A stretch of DNA of 64,000 bases from Liolophura sinensis. Its lineage: Eukaryota > Mollusca > Polyplacophora > Chitonida > Chitonidae. This document shows positions 38,641-49,886 of this stretch, one piece after another. The translations under genes and the position numbers were made by a program. The notes below the pieces were generated by a model. It was not told the DNA's origin. It searched no databases and saw nothing but the letters and a program-made list of their open reading frames with translations. Location: positions 10,652,386-10,716,385 of the forward strand of contig NC_088306.1 in assembly GCF_032854445.1 (NCBI RefSeq), written 5' to 3'. Position 1 is the stretch's first letter, and every line of letters begins with the position of its first letter.

Positions 38641-40008
38641 CGGTTTTAATCACGTACACTATAAAGGCCTTGTGAATACATTAGCAACCTGCCTCGAACG
38701 CTTTGCTGGATAGTTAGCGAAGAATAATTATTTAAACTGTTACATTGAAATGGCCTTTGGCCTCTCCAGGGCATTTGTTTGTTATATATCATTACATTTT
38801 CTAAGGCCAATTATCACTGGAATGAGATGGCAGTAAAACTAAGATTCCCGCCGAATATGTCTCCTTTTGATATTTTCAGCACTGAACATATTTCAATGTT
38901 GATTTGTTTTGAAAACGAGGCACTTATATAAAAAATATTTTGATTCAAATTTGAATTATTAATTTGAACGTTTACTTCTGGAACTAGAGGAATTGACATT
39001 GGGGCTATGTAATAAGCACTAGTACTGCGTCAATACGAATCAACTACACGTATATACGTGTTATTTTGAAGACTTTGTATTGTCGATATACAGGTTAAAG
39101 GGCCAAAATTACAAGATTTGTTCATTTCCGAATCGATAAAAAAATACTATACTGTTTAATAAACTTCTTTCACGTGCCGAAATTGTAGTTTGGATTTCAT
39201 AAAATAATTTATATAATACGAGAAATAAATCTTCTTCATAAATGGCCACGCGTGTTGACATTTTTCGGTGGTAAAACCAACGTTCTGATGAGAGGTTTTA
39301 TGCAAGAATTTTTTTTGCTAGCAAGAATTTTTTTAGTTAGAACAATAAAACGAATACTGGGTTAGACTTGTACTGTTTAAATAGATCAAAAAAGTATATA
39401 CGCTGTTTGATGTCATCTGGGGTCGACAGACGACTACAGTTGGCGTCAAAGCTAATATTAGCCTTACATATTGCTATTACTCTGTGATGAATGACTAATT
39501 TTTTAACCTAAATCACACATGTCAATATCTTTATGTCATAATTATTTGATAGTCTGTCTGTCACATTGTCACATAAGACAGCTTGCGACAATTGAAGGAC
39601 TCAATGACTTTAGTGACTGGAGTTAGTAATATTTTCAATAATGTTGTAAATGTTACGTGCTCTTCGCATATTCAAGTACAGACATGTACAAGAGACTTTT
39701 ATACCGGAAGTACTATCCTGCGTGTACTTGGCGAATTGGGTCTGGTCATGACATCATTGGGTATTATAGTTCTCACAAGGTCATTTTGTGACCTTATCAT
39801 CTTAAGATGGGAATTTATATTATTTATCTTCTGTTTTTTTTTTGGTGAGGTTTTTGTAATTTATAATAATTATACCAAAATATGGATAGAATTGTCGCCA
39901 AATTTCTAGACGTTTTTTTTTTCATCTTAAGAATGTTAACTGACAGGCTGTGATCATACAAAATTTATTAAAACGATCGTATTTCGAGCCCAGACCGAAT
40001 ATAGGTTT
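38641..40008. other. AT-rich non-coding stretch
   Basis: A plus-strand open frame at 39,583-39,909 (108 codons) is rich in hydrophobic residues because of T-rich sequence. I recognise no family and consider it a chance frame. Confidence 0.45.
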
Positions 40009-40038
40009 TTTCTAACCGCGTTACATTGCGGTTAGAAA
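40009..40038. other. perfect 11-bp inverted repeat (hairpin)
   Basis: TTTCTAACCGC at 40,009-40,019 is the exact reverse complement of GCGGTTAGAAA at 40,028-40,038, with an 8-base loop GTTACATT. It lies at the left edge of a motif-rich block. It could form a stem-loop in RNA or DNA. It is too short for a typical animal microRNA precursor, and pairing does not clearly continue outward. Confidence 0.55.
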
Positions 40039-40039
40039 T

Positions 40040-40340
40040 TTATCCTTGGAGACGAACAGCATTGCTAGATCTCAATTTAGGAATTATCACGGAATGATTC
40101 CCGGCCAAATTACACCCAGAGTGATAAATCTGGTCGTGACAGGATTTGACTGCAAAGAGTGAAACACAGCGGGGATGCTCGGGACTCGACTAGACAAATC
40201 AAATTCGGTTGAGTCTTAATTTTGAGCCAGGTCATTTAAAGTGATGGGGCAGGGCAGGCTTGGTATCATCCCGGTAACAAATCCTCTGCCCTGGGTGACA
40301 ACATTAAATTGATCCTATACAGGGAATAGTACAGAGATAC
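40040..40340. promoter_or_regulatory. candidate regulatory block (unproven)
   Basis: Repeat-free, high-complexity sequence with GTGACAGG (about 40,136), GATAAATC, ACAAATCAAATTC and TCTTAATTTTGA words and fewer simple runs than its neighbours. No coding signal. Proposed as a possible conserved element because of the contrast with its surroundings. Confidence 0.25.
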
Positions 40341-41300
40341 ACTGATGGATTTGAGGTAACTTTGACTTAAGAGGAGATTTGAGGCTTATACATTAGACAC
40401 GGAGCGCTCAAAACTGGGTAACGTTCGAACAAACCCTATTACCCTGTTATCCTATTATGTCAATTATACAAGATAATTCGAGGTTAGCCTTTATGCCTTT
40501 ACAGATCCGCCTGACAATTATCAAGGCAACGGTAACTGCTATGTGGAAAATTTTTTTATTGAATAATCTCGATTGAAATATTTGATAATTTTGCACGCGC
40601 GTACACGCTCAGTGGTTTCTATTTTTTCTGCCTCTAAAATTGTTAATTTCATTTTAGACATGCAATAAAAATGAATTTGCATATTCTTGACGTTTATTTT
40701 ATTCATTTCTTTTGTCTTTATATTTTAATCATCTGGGGTTAAATACACACATAGTTTAGTAAATCTATTCTGTTTGTGTAAATGCCCTAAAATATTGATA
40801 AGGGATTAAAATAGATTATCCTCACATTAAGCGATGATAATTTTCTCACAGTATGCAAGCACCGAAAATGAGATAAAATTGTAGACCTGGAAAAAAAAAA
40901 AGAAAGATAATAAAAATACGCACAGGAGCGGCAATATCACATGGATGCGTAAATAAGATGGGAGAACAATACGAAGGTTTATTTCTACCAGTCGCCCGTT
41001 ATCAACCAGGGCAAGTGGAATAACGGGTCGTCAATTGAGCGAGCAATCTGGTGATCAACGACGAAGAGCGAAATAAAAGGCGCTGATAATGCGGGTAATC
41101 TGTTCTGTTGATAAATATTGTTATAACTGGCTGAAAACGTTTGTGCAGATTTATTACATGCCCGCGGGCCGCTCGTCAGCATAATGCTACTAAATAAGCT
41201 GTCCAAGATAACAGATTTCCCCCAGTGCAGCAGCCTCGGGGCCTCAGAGCTGCAGCACCCGATTCCGCACGACCCAATATTAGTATCTTCAGCATTCACA

Positions 41301-41500
41301 NNNNNNNNNNNNNNNNNNNNNNNNNNNNNNNNNNNNNNNNNNNNNNNNNNNNNNNNNNNNNNNNNNNNNNNNNNNNNNNNNNNNNNNNNNNNNNNNNNNN
41401 NNNNNNNNNNNNNNNNNNNNNNNNNNNNNNNNNNNNNNNNNNNNNNNNNNNNNNNNNNNNNNNNNNNNNNNNNNNNNNNNNNNNNNNNNNNNNNNNNNNN
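41301..41500. other. assembly gap of exactly 200 N, flanks overlap by 18 bases
   Basis: The gap is a round 200 N, a typical placeholder length. The 18 bases GTATCTTCAGCATTCACA end the left contig (41,283-41,300) and also begin the right contig (41,501-41,518). The two contigs therefore probably overlap and the gap has no real length. Confidence 0.9.
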
Positions 41501-41518
41501 GTATCTTCAGCATTCACA

Positions 41519-42496
41519 GACAAGCATCTTAAACTACGATTACACTGTTTTGCCCACTGCACCGTTTAGCAAGCATCAATAACCCCGGCCCCGGGGCCAC
41601 AATGGTTGCTGTCTGAGCCACCAATATTAGCTATCCTGCATGCTGCTGTTCTCGACCAGGTCCGCGCCTTTAAGACAATTCTTGTTCAAAAGGGTCGGAA
41701 GGGTGCTCGTCCCTGCCCACTGGTTAAAACCGAGTTTAAAAGAGGTCCATTTAGGGTGATGAAAATAGCATTTTGGGACATAAAACGACTGTAATTCGGA
41801 TGACGTTATGCGTTCGAACAAAAGCTTGAAGTTCATCAAATGTGCTTAAAAATGCATGTTTTTGTTTGATATCTTTTACCGAAATAAATGGCTTGTTTGT
41901 TTGTCTTGGATAATCAAGAAAAAAGTGAACAACACTTAGAAAAGGTAGATTATGTGCATCTGTTTCATATAAAATACAGTATTTGTAGTATTTAATCCAA
42001 CGTGAAAATATAATCCGTCACCTTGGCTAATCTGCGATTAATATCTCATAGATAAAGTTCACTGTTCATGTTGCGTTCTCGTCATGAAAGCACCAGTTTC
42101 AATGTAAGATTACATGTCTTAATAACAGTCTTCAGTTTAGGCAAAGATGAATCTAATTTGTATATTTCTAAAAATTCTGACAATATATTAAAAATGTAGT
42201 AAAAGCGGCGAAGAAAGAAAGGCTTTTTGTGCAAAAAAAAAAGAAGTGTACAAAACACTGTAACTGTATATTCCAGGGTCAAAATGTCTTCCCCGCCTCC
42301 CGATTCCCAGTTATAACCACTGGGACAGTGGAACGACTGGGTGCTGAGAGGCTGATCTTGAACAAGCCACGAAATTTTGGCAGAATAATCGTTTGTTTGG
42401 AAGCAACTGAAGTGGAAAGATAGATGATTAAATTGGTGTGCGCGGCGTGTCACAAAAATGACATAAGTTTTGTGGGTAACAGTAGGTCCAACCACA
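41519..42496. other. non-coding stretch after the gap
   Basis: Contains the 12-bp palindrome GGCCCCGGGGCC at 41,587-41,598. A 149-codon minus-strand frame (42,082-42,531) crosses low-complexity tracts and has no family signature. No gene recognised. Confidence 0.45.
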
Positions 42497-42529
42497 CCCC
42501 CTCCCCTTCCCCCTCCCCTTCCCCCTCCC
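42497..42529 (-). repeat. 12-bp polypyrimidine repeat, G-quadruplex-capable on minus strand
   Basis: The unit CCCCCTCCCCTT is repeated 2.75 times without interruption. The minus strand therefore carries six runs of three to five G with loops of one or two bases (A or AA), a strong quadruplex pattern. The homopurine-homopyrimidine tract could also form a triplex. Confidence 0.8.
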
Positions 42530-44499
42530 ATCTTCCAGTACCCCTGAATTTAGGTCTTCTGTCCACCCATTCCAACGCAAAGGCATGCCCACTCCCGCCA
42601 GGGAAATTGCCGTCACATGCCCAATTCAGTTTTAGACATTCTCACCTGTACATGCAAATCGGGCCCAATTCTGTCAAGTCAAACAAGAAATGTGTAAAGC
42701 AAATAACTGGATGAAAGGTATCCTCTTCTCCAAAAAAAATTGTCTTCTAATTTTTTTACTTTAGTTTATTAATTTAATTAATTTATTTTTTAAAATTTTA
42801 TTTACTTGTTTATTTTCTTTGGAAACGGATATATGCTTTCAATGTAAATAAGTTTCTTGATATGTTTTGATTTAACCCAGTTTATCGGGTGGACTTTTGT
42901 CAAACAAAAAAAGATGTCGATGATAATACACTTCTAGATATACCAACCCTGTTTTCATTCAAAAACATGAATATGTTAATCTGAGATGACGTCACTGTAC
43001 TGTATTGTTAGATATATGTATAGCAATATGTTAATTTTCTGCGCCATACTGTAGTTTACCGAATTTCGAGACTGAGTCAATCAAAGGACGGAAACAGTCA
43101 ATGCTGTGTAAATCTCGTAATTACCACTATGGGATTATTGCTGATGAGTTTAACGTGTTCCAAAGCAACTTGAAAATCACCCGTGTTTTTCTACGTGACG
43201 GAAAACTTAAAAATGCGGAACCCAGAGCAATTCCAGAGTCGGGGATTTTATTTTTTGCTTCACTCAGCCCTCATCATCTCTGGTGTGTGCCATGGCTTTG
43301 GCATGGACATTGCATGATGTGCACGGTCTGGTCGTCATTTCGCCAGTCTGCACTCTATTTGACTCGTTAACCGTCGAGATCCTTTTGTTTCCCTGACAGT
43401 CGTATCGGGTGACAATCTATGGCAGGTATCGTTTGAGAGATCGCTGGATCGCTTTGGCATCACGCGACCCACAGCATAGCTATGAAGGCTGTGACAGCGC
43501 AGGAAGCGAAAAACAAGAAACACACCTCTAAATTCTCCTACATGAACCGAAAGTTTTAGAAAACAATGTTTCTGAATGAATGCAAAATATAATATTTTTT
43601 TCTGAAATATACCGTTAGCAGCCAGGTTTTGACCATTATAAGGTATGTTACCATCTCTTTATTTTTTGCCTATACCCAGTGATTGTAAATGTGAACTCTG
43701 GTCTATACCACTGTATCGATCAGTTTTCATCGCCCGATGTACTGGCTACATGACCGGATGCCGCGGTACCATGGGCATTTGCTTTGGGTGTACCACAGTT
43801 CGGCAATCTGCCTGAAGCGGTTACTTCAAGCTATGCGCCTTAAGATATATGTAGCGATCAACGCTAGCATACCACTGTATTTGTGTTGCGATTTTACGAC
43901 GCGATTTCTGCACATGTTTAAATTAAAGTTTACCAACGTACCAAATTATTACGCGTTCAACATTGAAAATCTCAACTAATCAAGAATAAATGTCACTTAG
44001 GCAATTGACACGAAATTGTAAAACTGGATACTCAAATCAAAGTCGTGTTTGTCGGCGAAAAGTAAATTGGTAAATGGGTTACAAACATTGCCACGGACAA
44101 CACACAACGTTAACTATTTTGACAGCTTCTTTTGGTTACATCTATAAACAAAACGATAGGATTAGAGGGGGAAAACATTGTCATACAGATGATTACAAGC
44201 ACAGTGCATATTTGTGTGTAAATATGTGCTACAGGTTGAAAAGAAAGAAAAAACAAACAAACAAAAAAAAAAACACCAGCGTTAAATACATGAAATAGAC
44301 TTATGTATAGATGTGAACTAAAAGACTTCACGGGGGTCAGAATGTGTGTATGTCACTGTGAATATATGCTACTGTGAATATACCCTAAACAGTTCATGAC
44401 GAGTACGAAATATAATTTACAAGGACAGAAAAATTGAATAAAACAAAAAATGGAAACACACAAAGTGCATGTGTTCAATGCAGTAGCAGTTAAGCCAGG
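42530..44499. other. non-coding stretch
   Basis: No gene recognised. A full palindromic CRE, TGACGTCA, lies at 42,987-42,994 in an AT-rich context. 43,080-43,520 is less AT-rich with short open frames on both strands and no family features. Confidence 0.45.
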
Positions 44500-44760
44500 A
44501 AGGTGCAGATTTGGCTTATCCGATTAATCCTAAATTCACACTACCCCCAAGAGGGCGGGATGTTGTCCCAACGGACCATCCCACTATAACCACCCTCGTC
44601 CCCATACCACCAGGTCTCCTACCCCCAGGAACTATCCCCCAAGGGTTCTCTCCAGGCTGGTGTAAAATACCTAGCCCGCCTATTGTGTCTACCCGGATGG
44701 TAAAGGCGGGGGTGTCCGGACTACCTGCATAGGTAACCCCCACCCCACGGGGAAAGTACT
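44500..44760. other. C/G-rich island open on both strands, unassigned
   Basis: In an AT-rich neighbourhood this block is full of CCC and GGG words. Both a plus-strand frame (44,511-44,732) and the complementary minus-strand frame (44,516-44,743) are open. The plus frame is proline-rich (words such as IPPGLLPPGTIPQG). No family recognised. It could be a short exon, a regulatory island, or a chance result of composition. Confidence 0.3.
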
Positions 44761-46483
44761 AATTGATTCTCAGTGATGATCTCAAACGTTCAAATCACCC
44801 ACGGGAAATCTTGGCGGCCAGGTTAACAGCCTACCCATTTTACTCGGTATGATCGCTTAAAACACAGCACGCTATCTGCCAGCTGACATCATACCCGGCA
44901 AAACCCATGGCTTCATTTACGAAGAAAGATCAAGTTCAGGTTATATGCGTTAAGAAAACATGGCACTTATGAATAGAAAAATCAGAAGTTTGAACATATT
45001 TGTGAATCATATGTACATTTTGAGTATGATGAAGGTTGGAGATATTATTGTCGTAGAATTATTGCCAGAATTATTCCAAAAAGATTGTGTGTAGAAATTC
45101 GGTACACAATTCAATAAAAAAAAATTGAACTTCCATACCTGTAATTCTAAGTGAACGGTGAAGGCGTTTGTAGCACTGAATACAGGCTTTGTATAACGAG
45201 GTATATAGAATGCGAAGACACTGTGTATCTCTAGTAGTTATCTGTTTGTGGTTATATGGTTTATTTGCTTTCCAGTATGACGGGATGGGTTCCGATCAAA
45301 CATTGTGCCATGTAAGGTACATATAAACCATAGTCTTATCCAAGAAGGATTCCCGTATGTCTAAACACTCGATGTACCCTGATGATCACCGCGAAGACAA
45401 GGAATTGTATACACACTACAGTTTAAAGATCTGTATCTGTGTGAATAACTGATAAATTGACGGTGAAGACGATCTAACAGACGAAGAAAGCACATGTCGA
45501 AACTGTTGTATTAGATAAACCGACATGGACTGTAAAGGATTTTGCTCAGGAACACACTGTCAAAATTGTATTTCTTTCAGACTGGTATTTTACGTAAAAT
45601 GATTTTCAAAGAAACCGATTCCATTGCCACAGACAATATATGGCTAATACAGATCCGTATACCCATTAGATGCTTCCAGCGACATTGTTCAAATTGAGAA
45701 TCAGTTTTATGAAAACATATATTAGTGACTGCCTATAGACTTTAAACAAGAACGCTAGATTTTAAAGGGACTTACGTGAAACTTTGGTCACAGAAGCGTA
45801 AAATCCACAACTAAGTTGGTCTGAGCACAGAAAGCCAGGTTGGTTTTGTGCGATGTCCATGGCAGTACTGAAGGGAGAGCAAAAACACCTATGCTGTTAA
45901 AGCTTTAGAGTATTTTGTAAGAAAAAAATAGAACCGTGGAGGTTTTTTGTACAGAGCTAGAATTGTGGGCATCACAGTTCTATTGTAAAGACGACTTTTG
46001 AAGGTAGTCAGGATAGCGTGCGTAGAAAAGAATTTTATTTATGTGAGCACTGTGTATAGTTTTGGTATACTGTGAGTTCTCCAATAGACAGATATCCGAT
46101 GCCGCTAGGTTTTGTGTTCCTTGGGGAAAGGAAATAGTTAAAGACCACCGATTCTAAGGCTGGCACAATGTAGCAAGAGCATGGCATTATATGGGTGTGT
46201 AAATGCCTGTAGAAAAGCCTGTGTATGTCGGGATACACGATCCGCTAATACACCGTTTGCCTCGTTGCAAGAGGCGCGGAACACTGGTGCTATTTGGGCC
46301 GCCATTGAAACCTTTCAGTTCTACATACAATGTGTCCTCCTCTGACGGCTAAATAATCCTGTGTGCTATAGCCTATTGTACAATGCCCATGAATGAACTC
46401 ATAGAAGCCTTTATCAGTGGACTTAATGCCTGTTATTTACTTGTGCATGTATGGTCAACAGTTGCTATATTCTTTATGTGGTG

Positions 46484-46484
<1 letters not shown>
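44761..46484. other. AT-rich non-coding stretch
   Basis: No gene or clear repeat recognised. Confidence 0.5.

Positions 46485-46528
<44 letters not shown>
46485..46528. repeat. (TA)n microsatellite, about 22 repeats
   Basis: Alternating TA run followed by CATACAC. It creates an isoleucine-tyrosine run in a spurious 144-codon frame (46,383-46,817). Confidence 0.95.
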
Positions 46529-46532
<4 letters not shown>

Positions 46533-47116
46533 CACGAAGTTAGCCTAATGTACCGATACTCCGTACAATGTATCTCAATAATGGCCTTTCCAAGGATGAG
46601 ACCAACGTTTCACGTGCCTGCATGTCCTCTGTACTTAAGTTTTAGAAAACAAAATGCCTATCTACATAGACATCATTTATTTTATTTTTATACCAAAAAA
46701 TATGTTTCATACATAGTTATATGTTTTTGGGGCATTTATATCTACAGATATACATTCCATTATTTAAAAATCGTATTGTCACGTCAACGATGTGTAGGCT
46801 TCTTTCCAACCCTTTAACATGGTATCAATTTCCAAAACATAAGCAAATGAGTAAAACCTAAACAACTACGTTAGTATATGATGTTTCGTCTGCGGTTTAT
46901 CTGGAAAGCACGAGTTTCAGTCATGTTATATACCCTGACTGATTGTAACAGCTTAGTTTTATAATTAACCACAATAAAAAAAGAGGAGAATTCATAATGT
47001 TGATATTTTATAGGAGATAGGAAGACATTTGTACACTTTCCGATAGCATTTTCACTTGGCAGGTAGTTTATTTAGATTGTAGTTTTATTCTTCTATCATG
47101 TGATATGGCCTGAAGA
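46529..47116. other. AT-rich non-coding stretch
   Basis: No gene or repeat recognised. Confidence 0.5.
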
Positions 47117-47358
47117 AACTTGGTGCTGTTGTAATGGGAACTTGGTGCAGTTGTAAAGGAAACTTGGTGCGGTTGTAGAGGAAACTTGGTGCAATTGTAA
47201 AGGAAACTTGGTGCGGTTGTAAAGAAAACATGGCGCGGTTGAAAAGGAAACTTGGTGCGGTTGTAAAGGAAACTTGGTGCAATTGTAAAGGAAACTTGGT
47301 GCGGTTGTAAAGAAAACATGGCGCGGTTGCAAAGGAAACGTGCTGCGGTTGTAAAGGA
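47117..47358. repeat. 22-bp minisatellite with 88-bp higher-order structure
   Basis: Eleven units of exactly 22 bp (core AACTTGGTGCGGTTGTAAAG). Units 3-6 and 7-10 show the same order of variants: GCGGTTG, GCAATTG, GCGGTTG with an AAGAA ending, then the AACATGGCGCGG variant. An 88-bp block of four units was therefore itself duplicated. Units 1, 2 and 11 are the most diverged. Three long minus-strand frames across it are repeat artefacts. Confidence 0.95.
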
Positions 47359-49318
47359 AACCAACCATCATATAGTTTGTGTAACGAATGAGGCCTATTC
47401 AAAAAATACAAATATATATATACGCATATCACCGGCAAGAAACGACGTTAGGCCCTAGAAAACATTCCTATTTATGTATGCAAACATACATATCTGAATG
47501 TGTATATACTGTGTAGCAAAACGTTAACAAATATTTGCTTCTTGCGACAACGGATACGACAAAGATAACAAAAGCTTTCGAGTTCAAATTACACATCGGG
47601 ATTATCTGTTGTGATGATGTCTCGAGTTTTCTAAATGATGTTCCGACGATCTTGTCATGTAAACGGGGACTATAACAGTACACGGAATCGCTTAGAAGTC
47701 AAGGTATAAGTTTCTGCGGATTTATTGCTCGGACAATGGCGCGAATTGCCACGAGAATAGCGGCTGGAGGAGGCATTTTCAGTGTGTTTGCCGATTCTCT
47801 TGAGGGACATTGTTCGCGGTGTCGGGGCAGGGTGAACTTCTCATTCAACGTTTAACACTTTCCCCCTTCACGTTTTCACCAGTATGCCTTGTCACCAAGC
47901 AGGTCTGTCAATGGCGACGCGTTAAGACACCGCCTTGGTTTGAATAGGTAGGATCTGACACGTATTGTGTTGCCGAAGAACCAATTCTTCTCCAGGAGGG
48001 AAAACTTGTATTGGCGTCCTTTGAGGATGTGACCAGTGAATCCTTGGGTGATACCTTCCGATTGAAAGAAAAATCCGATTAAGGGTCGGGGGATCGAGGC
48101 AGAGGCTGTCATCGATATTGGATCAGTATTGGAATTTGTAGGTGGAGGGAAAAGTAGACAGACGAGTAAAAAGACAGGGGGAGGGGAAGTTTTTCACCCC
48201 GGTGCTCCCAAACACTTCTGCTCGATCTATCCAAAGCACCTGATCTAGACATTGACCACATACCAGCACCCAACAAAGCTATGCACCTGTTTTAGAGAGG
48301 GATGTGTTCACACTGACCAAAAGAATTTTGACAGGGGTAAATTGCGCCCGGGTGTAAATTTTTAACAGCTATTATAGCGAATGCTAAAAATGTCCCCGCC
48401 CTGTAGCTGCGCTGACCATCCACATGCACCGGACGCGGATGCCTACATGACAGCCGAGTGGAGCTCTTTATGAAAGGGAGGAGAAATTAGCCACATTAAC
48501 AGCCTTCTCAGTGTTGCGTCACTCGTCCGCCGAGCCTGGCCGTGGCGGGACAATAAAACCGGACAATGATTCTGGTCAAATAATTAATAAGGCTCTTGGA
48601 GTAGTGGTCATCGCGACAATGGATCGAGAAATCTAACAGTAAAAGCGCCTGATTGTGTTGTCAGTGTACAGAGAGTGCGGTGATGCAAGAGACTTTGAAA
48701 TCAATGTGCACCATTCTTATCTGTATGCGGACTAATGTGGTAATACCTCACAAACAATAAGCACTAATACAACCGCTTATGTTGCCTTAACTCCTATGAT
48801 GATGCACATGCAACTATATAGAAATTAAAAGTGCAGGCACAGAAAAATATAGAGCAAGAACATATGGATAAGGAAGACAAAAACATCCAGCAAGCAACAT
48901 TGCCCCGGGGCCGAAATTTGAGAACGATCTAAGGATGACACAGATTCTGACTTTGCATAATTCTTCTTACGTTTCGTACGAGCTATAAACAAACGTTTAG
49001 CCCTATAGGTTCATCCAACTGCATGCCCTAAGTACATGTTAAAGTACAAAGGCATGTTGTACAGGGTATGCATAGAGAGATATGACATTAGTGTACACAT
49101 AGCCTGGGGCGGCTTGAAAGTAAACCATCCATATACTTGTCGGTGTTATGCGTAAACTGATACAGCCACGTCAAAAATCTCTCTCTCAATTTGTATATAG
49201 GTTGTGAGAACGCATGAGAAATATGACGACTGGTTTTGAAACAGGACTATATGGGAAAGTGGCAAGGGAAAGGATAATGTGCACTGCATGGTAGCTAATC
49301 GAAATGCTAAATCCAAAA
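47359..49318. other. non-coding stretch
   Basis: No gene recognised. 47,700-48,120 and 48,320-48,700 are less AT-rich by eye and repeat-free, so regulatory content is possible. A minus-strand frame at 47,876-48,112 has no family features. Confidence 0.45.
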
Positions 49319-49415
49319 TGGGGTGGCCCATGTCCTTGTGGTTAGCGTGTTAGCGTCGCAAGCACAATGACTCCAGAGCCTCTTGCCAATGCGATCGCTG
49401 TGAGTTCAAGTCCAG
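49319..49415 (+). mobile_element. SINE tRNA-like head only
   Basis: GGGGTGGCCCATGTCCTTGT, then GGTTAGCGTGTTAGCGTCGC and CGCTGTGAGTTCAAGTCCAG match the head of the V-type SINE with its A- and B-box-like parts. The match stops right after the B-box region; middle and tail are missing. This is opposite to the usual 5' truncation. Confidence 0.75.
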
Positions 49416-49612
49416 ACATTTTCTGTTCACAGTTAAACAGGAGGACATTTTGCTCTGGAAATTTCCTTACTGAAACAATATTAACATCGGCTGATACTTG
49501 CGGATTGCCCCAATATGGCACCCATACTTAGTCGTCTCACGTATTTTCACGTATGCCTGTTTAACACGGGTATGGTTTTCCACGATGATGTCATAGGAGG
49601 AAGTGGATGTGT

Positions 49613-49886
49613 TTTATTTATTTATTTGATTTGTTTCATTGGTGTTTTACGCCGTGCCCAAGAATATTTCACTTATACGACGGCGGCCAGGATTATGGTG
49701 GGAGAAAAACGGGCAGAGTCCGGGGGAAACCCACCACCATCCGCAGGCTGCTGAAAGACCATCCCACGTACGACCGGAGAGGAAGCCAGCATGTGCTGGA
49801 CTTGAACTCACAGCGACCGCAGTGGCGAGAGGCTCCTGGTTCATCACGCTGTGCTAGCACGATAAACAACTGAGCAAGGATGCCCC
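49613..49886 (-). mobile_element. near full-length V-type SINE on minus strand
   Basis: The plus strand reads the reversed tail (TTTATTTATTTATTTGATTT), GGTGTTTTACGCCGTGCCCA, the reversed middle block, then the reversed head. CTTGAACTCACAGCGACCGC is the reversed B-box region, and the end is GAGCAAGGATGCCCC. A possible 7-base flanking duplication, TGTGTTT (49,608-49,614 and 49,890-49,896), is too short to be sure. With the head fragment at 49,319 it forms an inverted pair. Confidence 0.9.

Noticed and set aside
39583-39909. 108-codon hydrophobic plus frame as a membrane protein
   Set aside because: The hydrophobicity follows from T-rich sequence. No family resemblance or gene context was seen.
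42082-42531. 149-codon minus-strand frame
   Set aside because: Its glycine/arginine-rich start is the translation of the polypyrimidine repeat and the rest is AT-rich chance sequence.
46383-46817. 144-codon plus frame
   Set aside because: It includes an Ile-Tyr run from the TA microsatellite and has no recognisable domain.
47068-47438. Three overlapping minus-strand frames of 91-117 codons
   Set aside because: They come from the 22-bp minisatellite, whose units lack stop codons.
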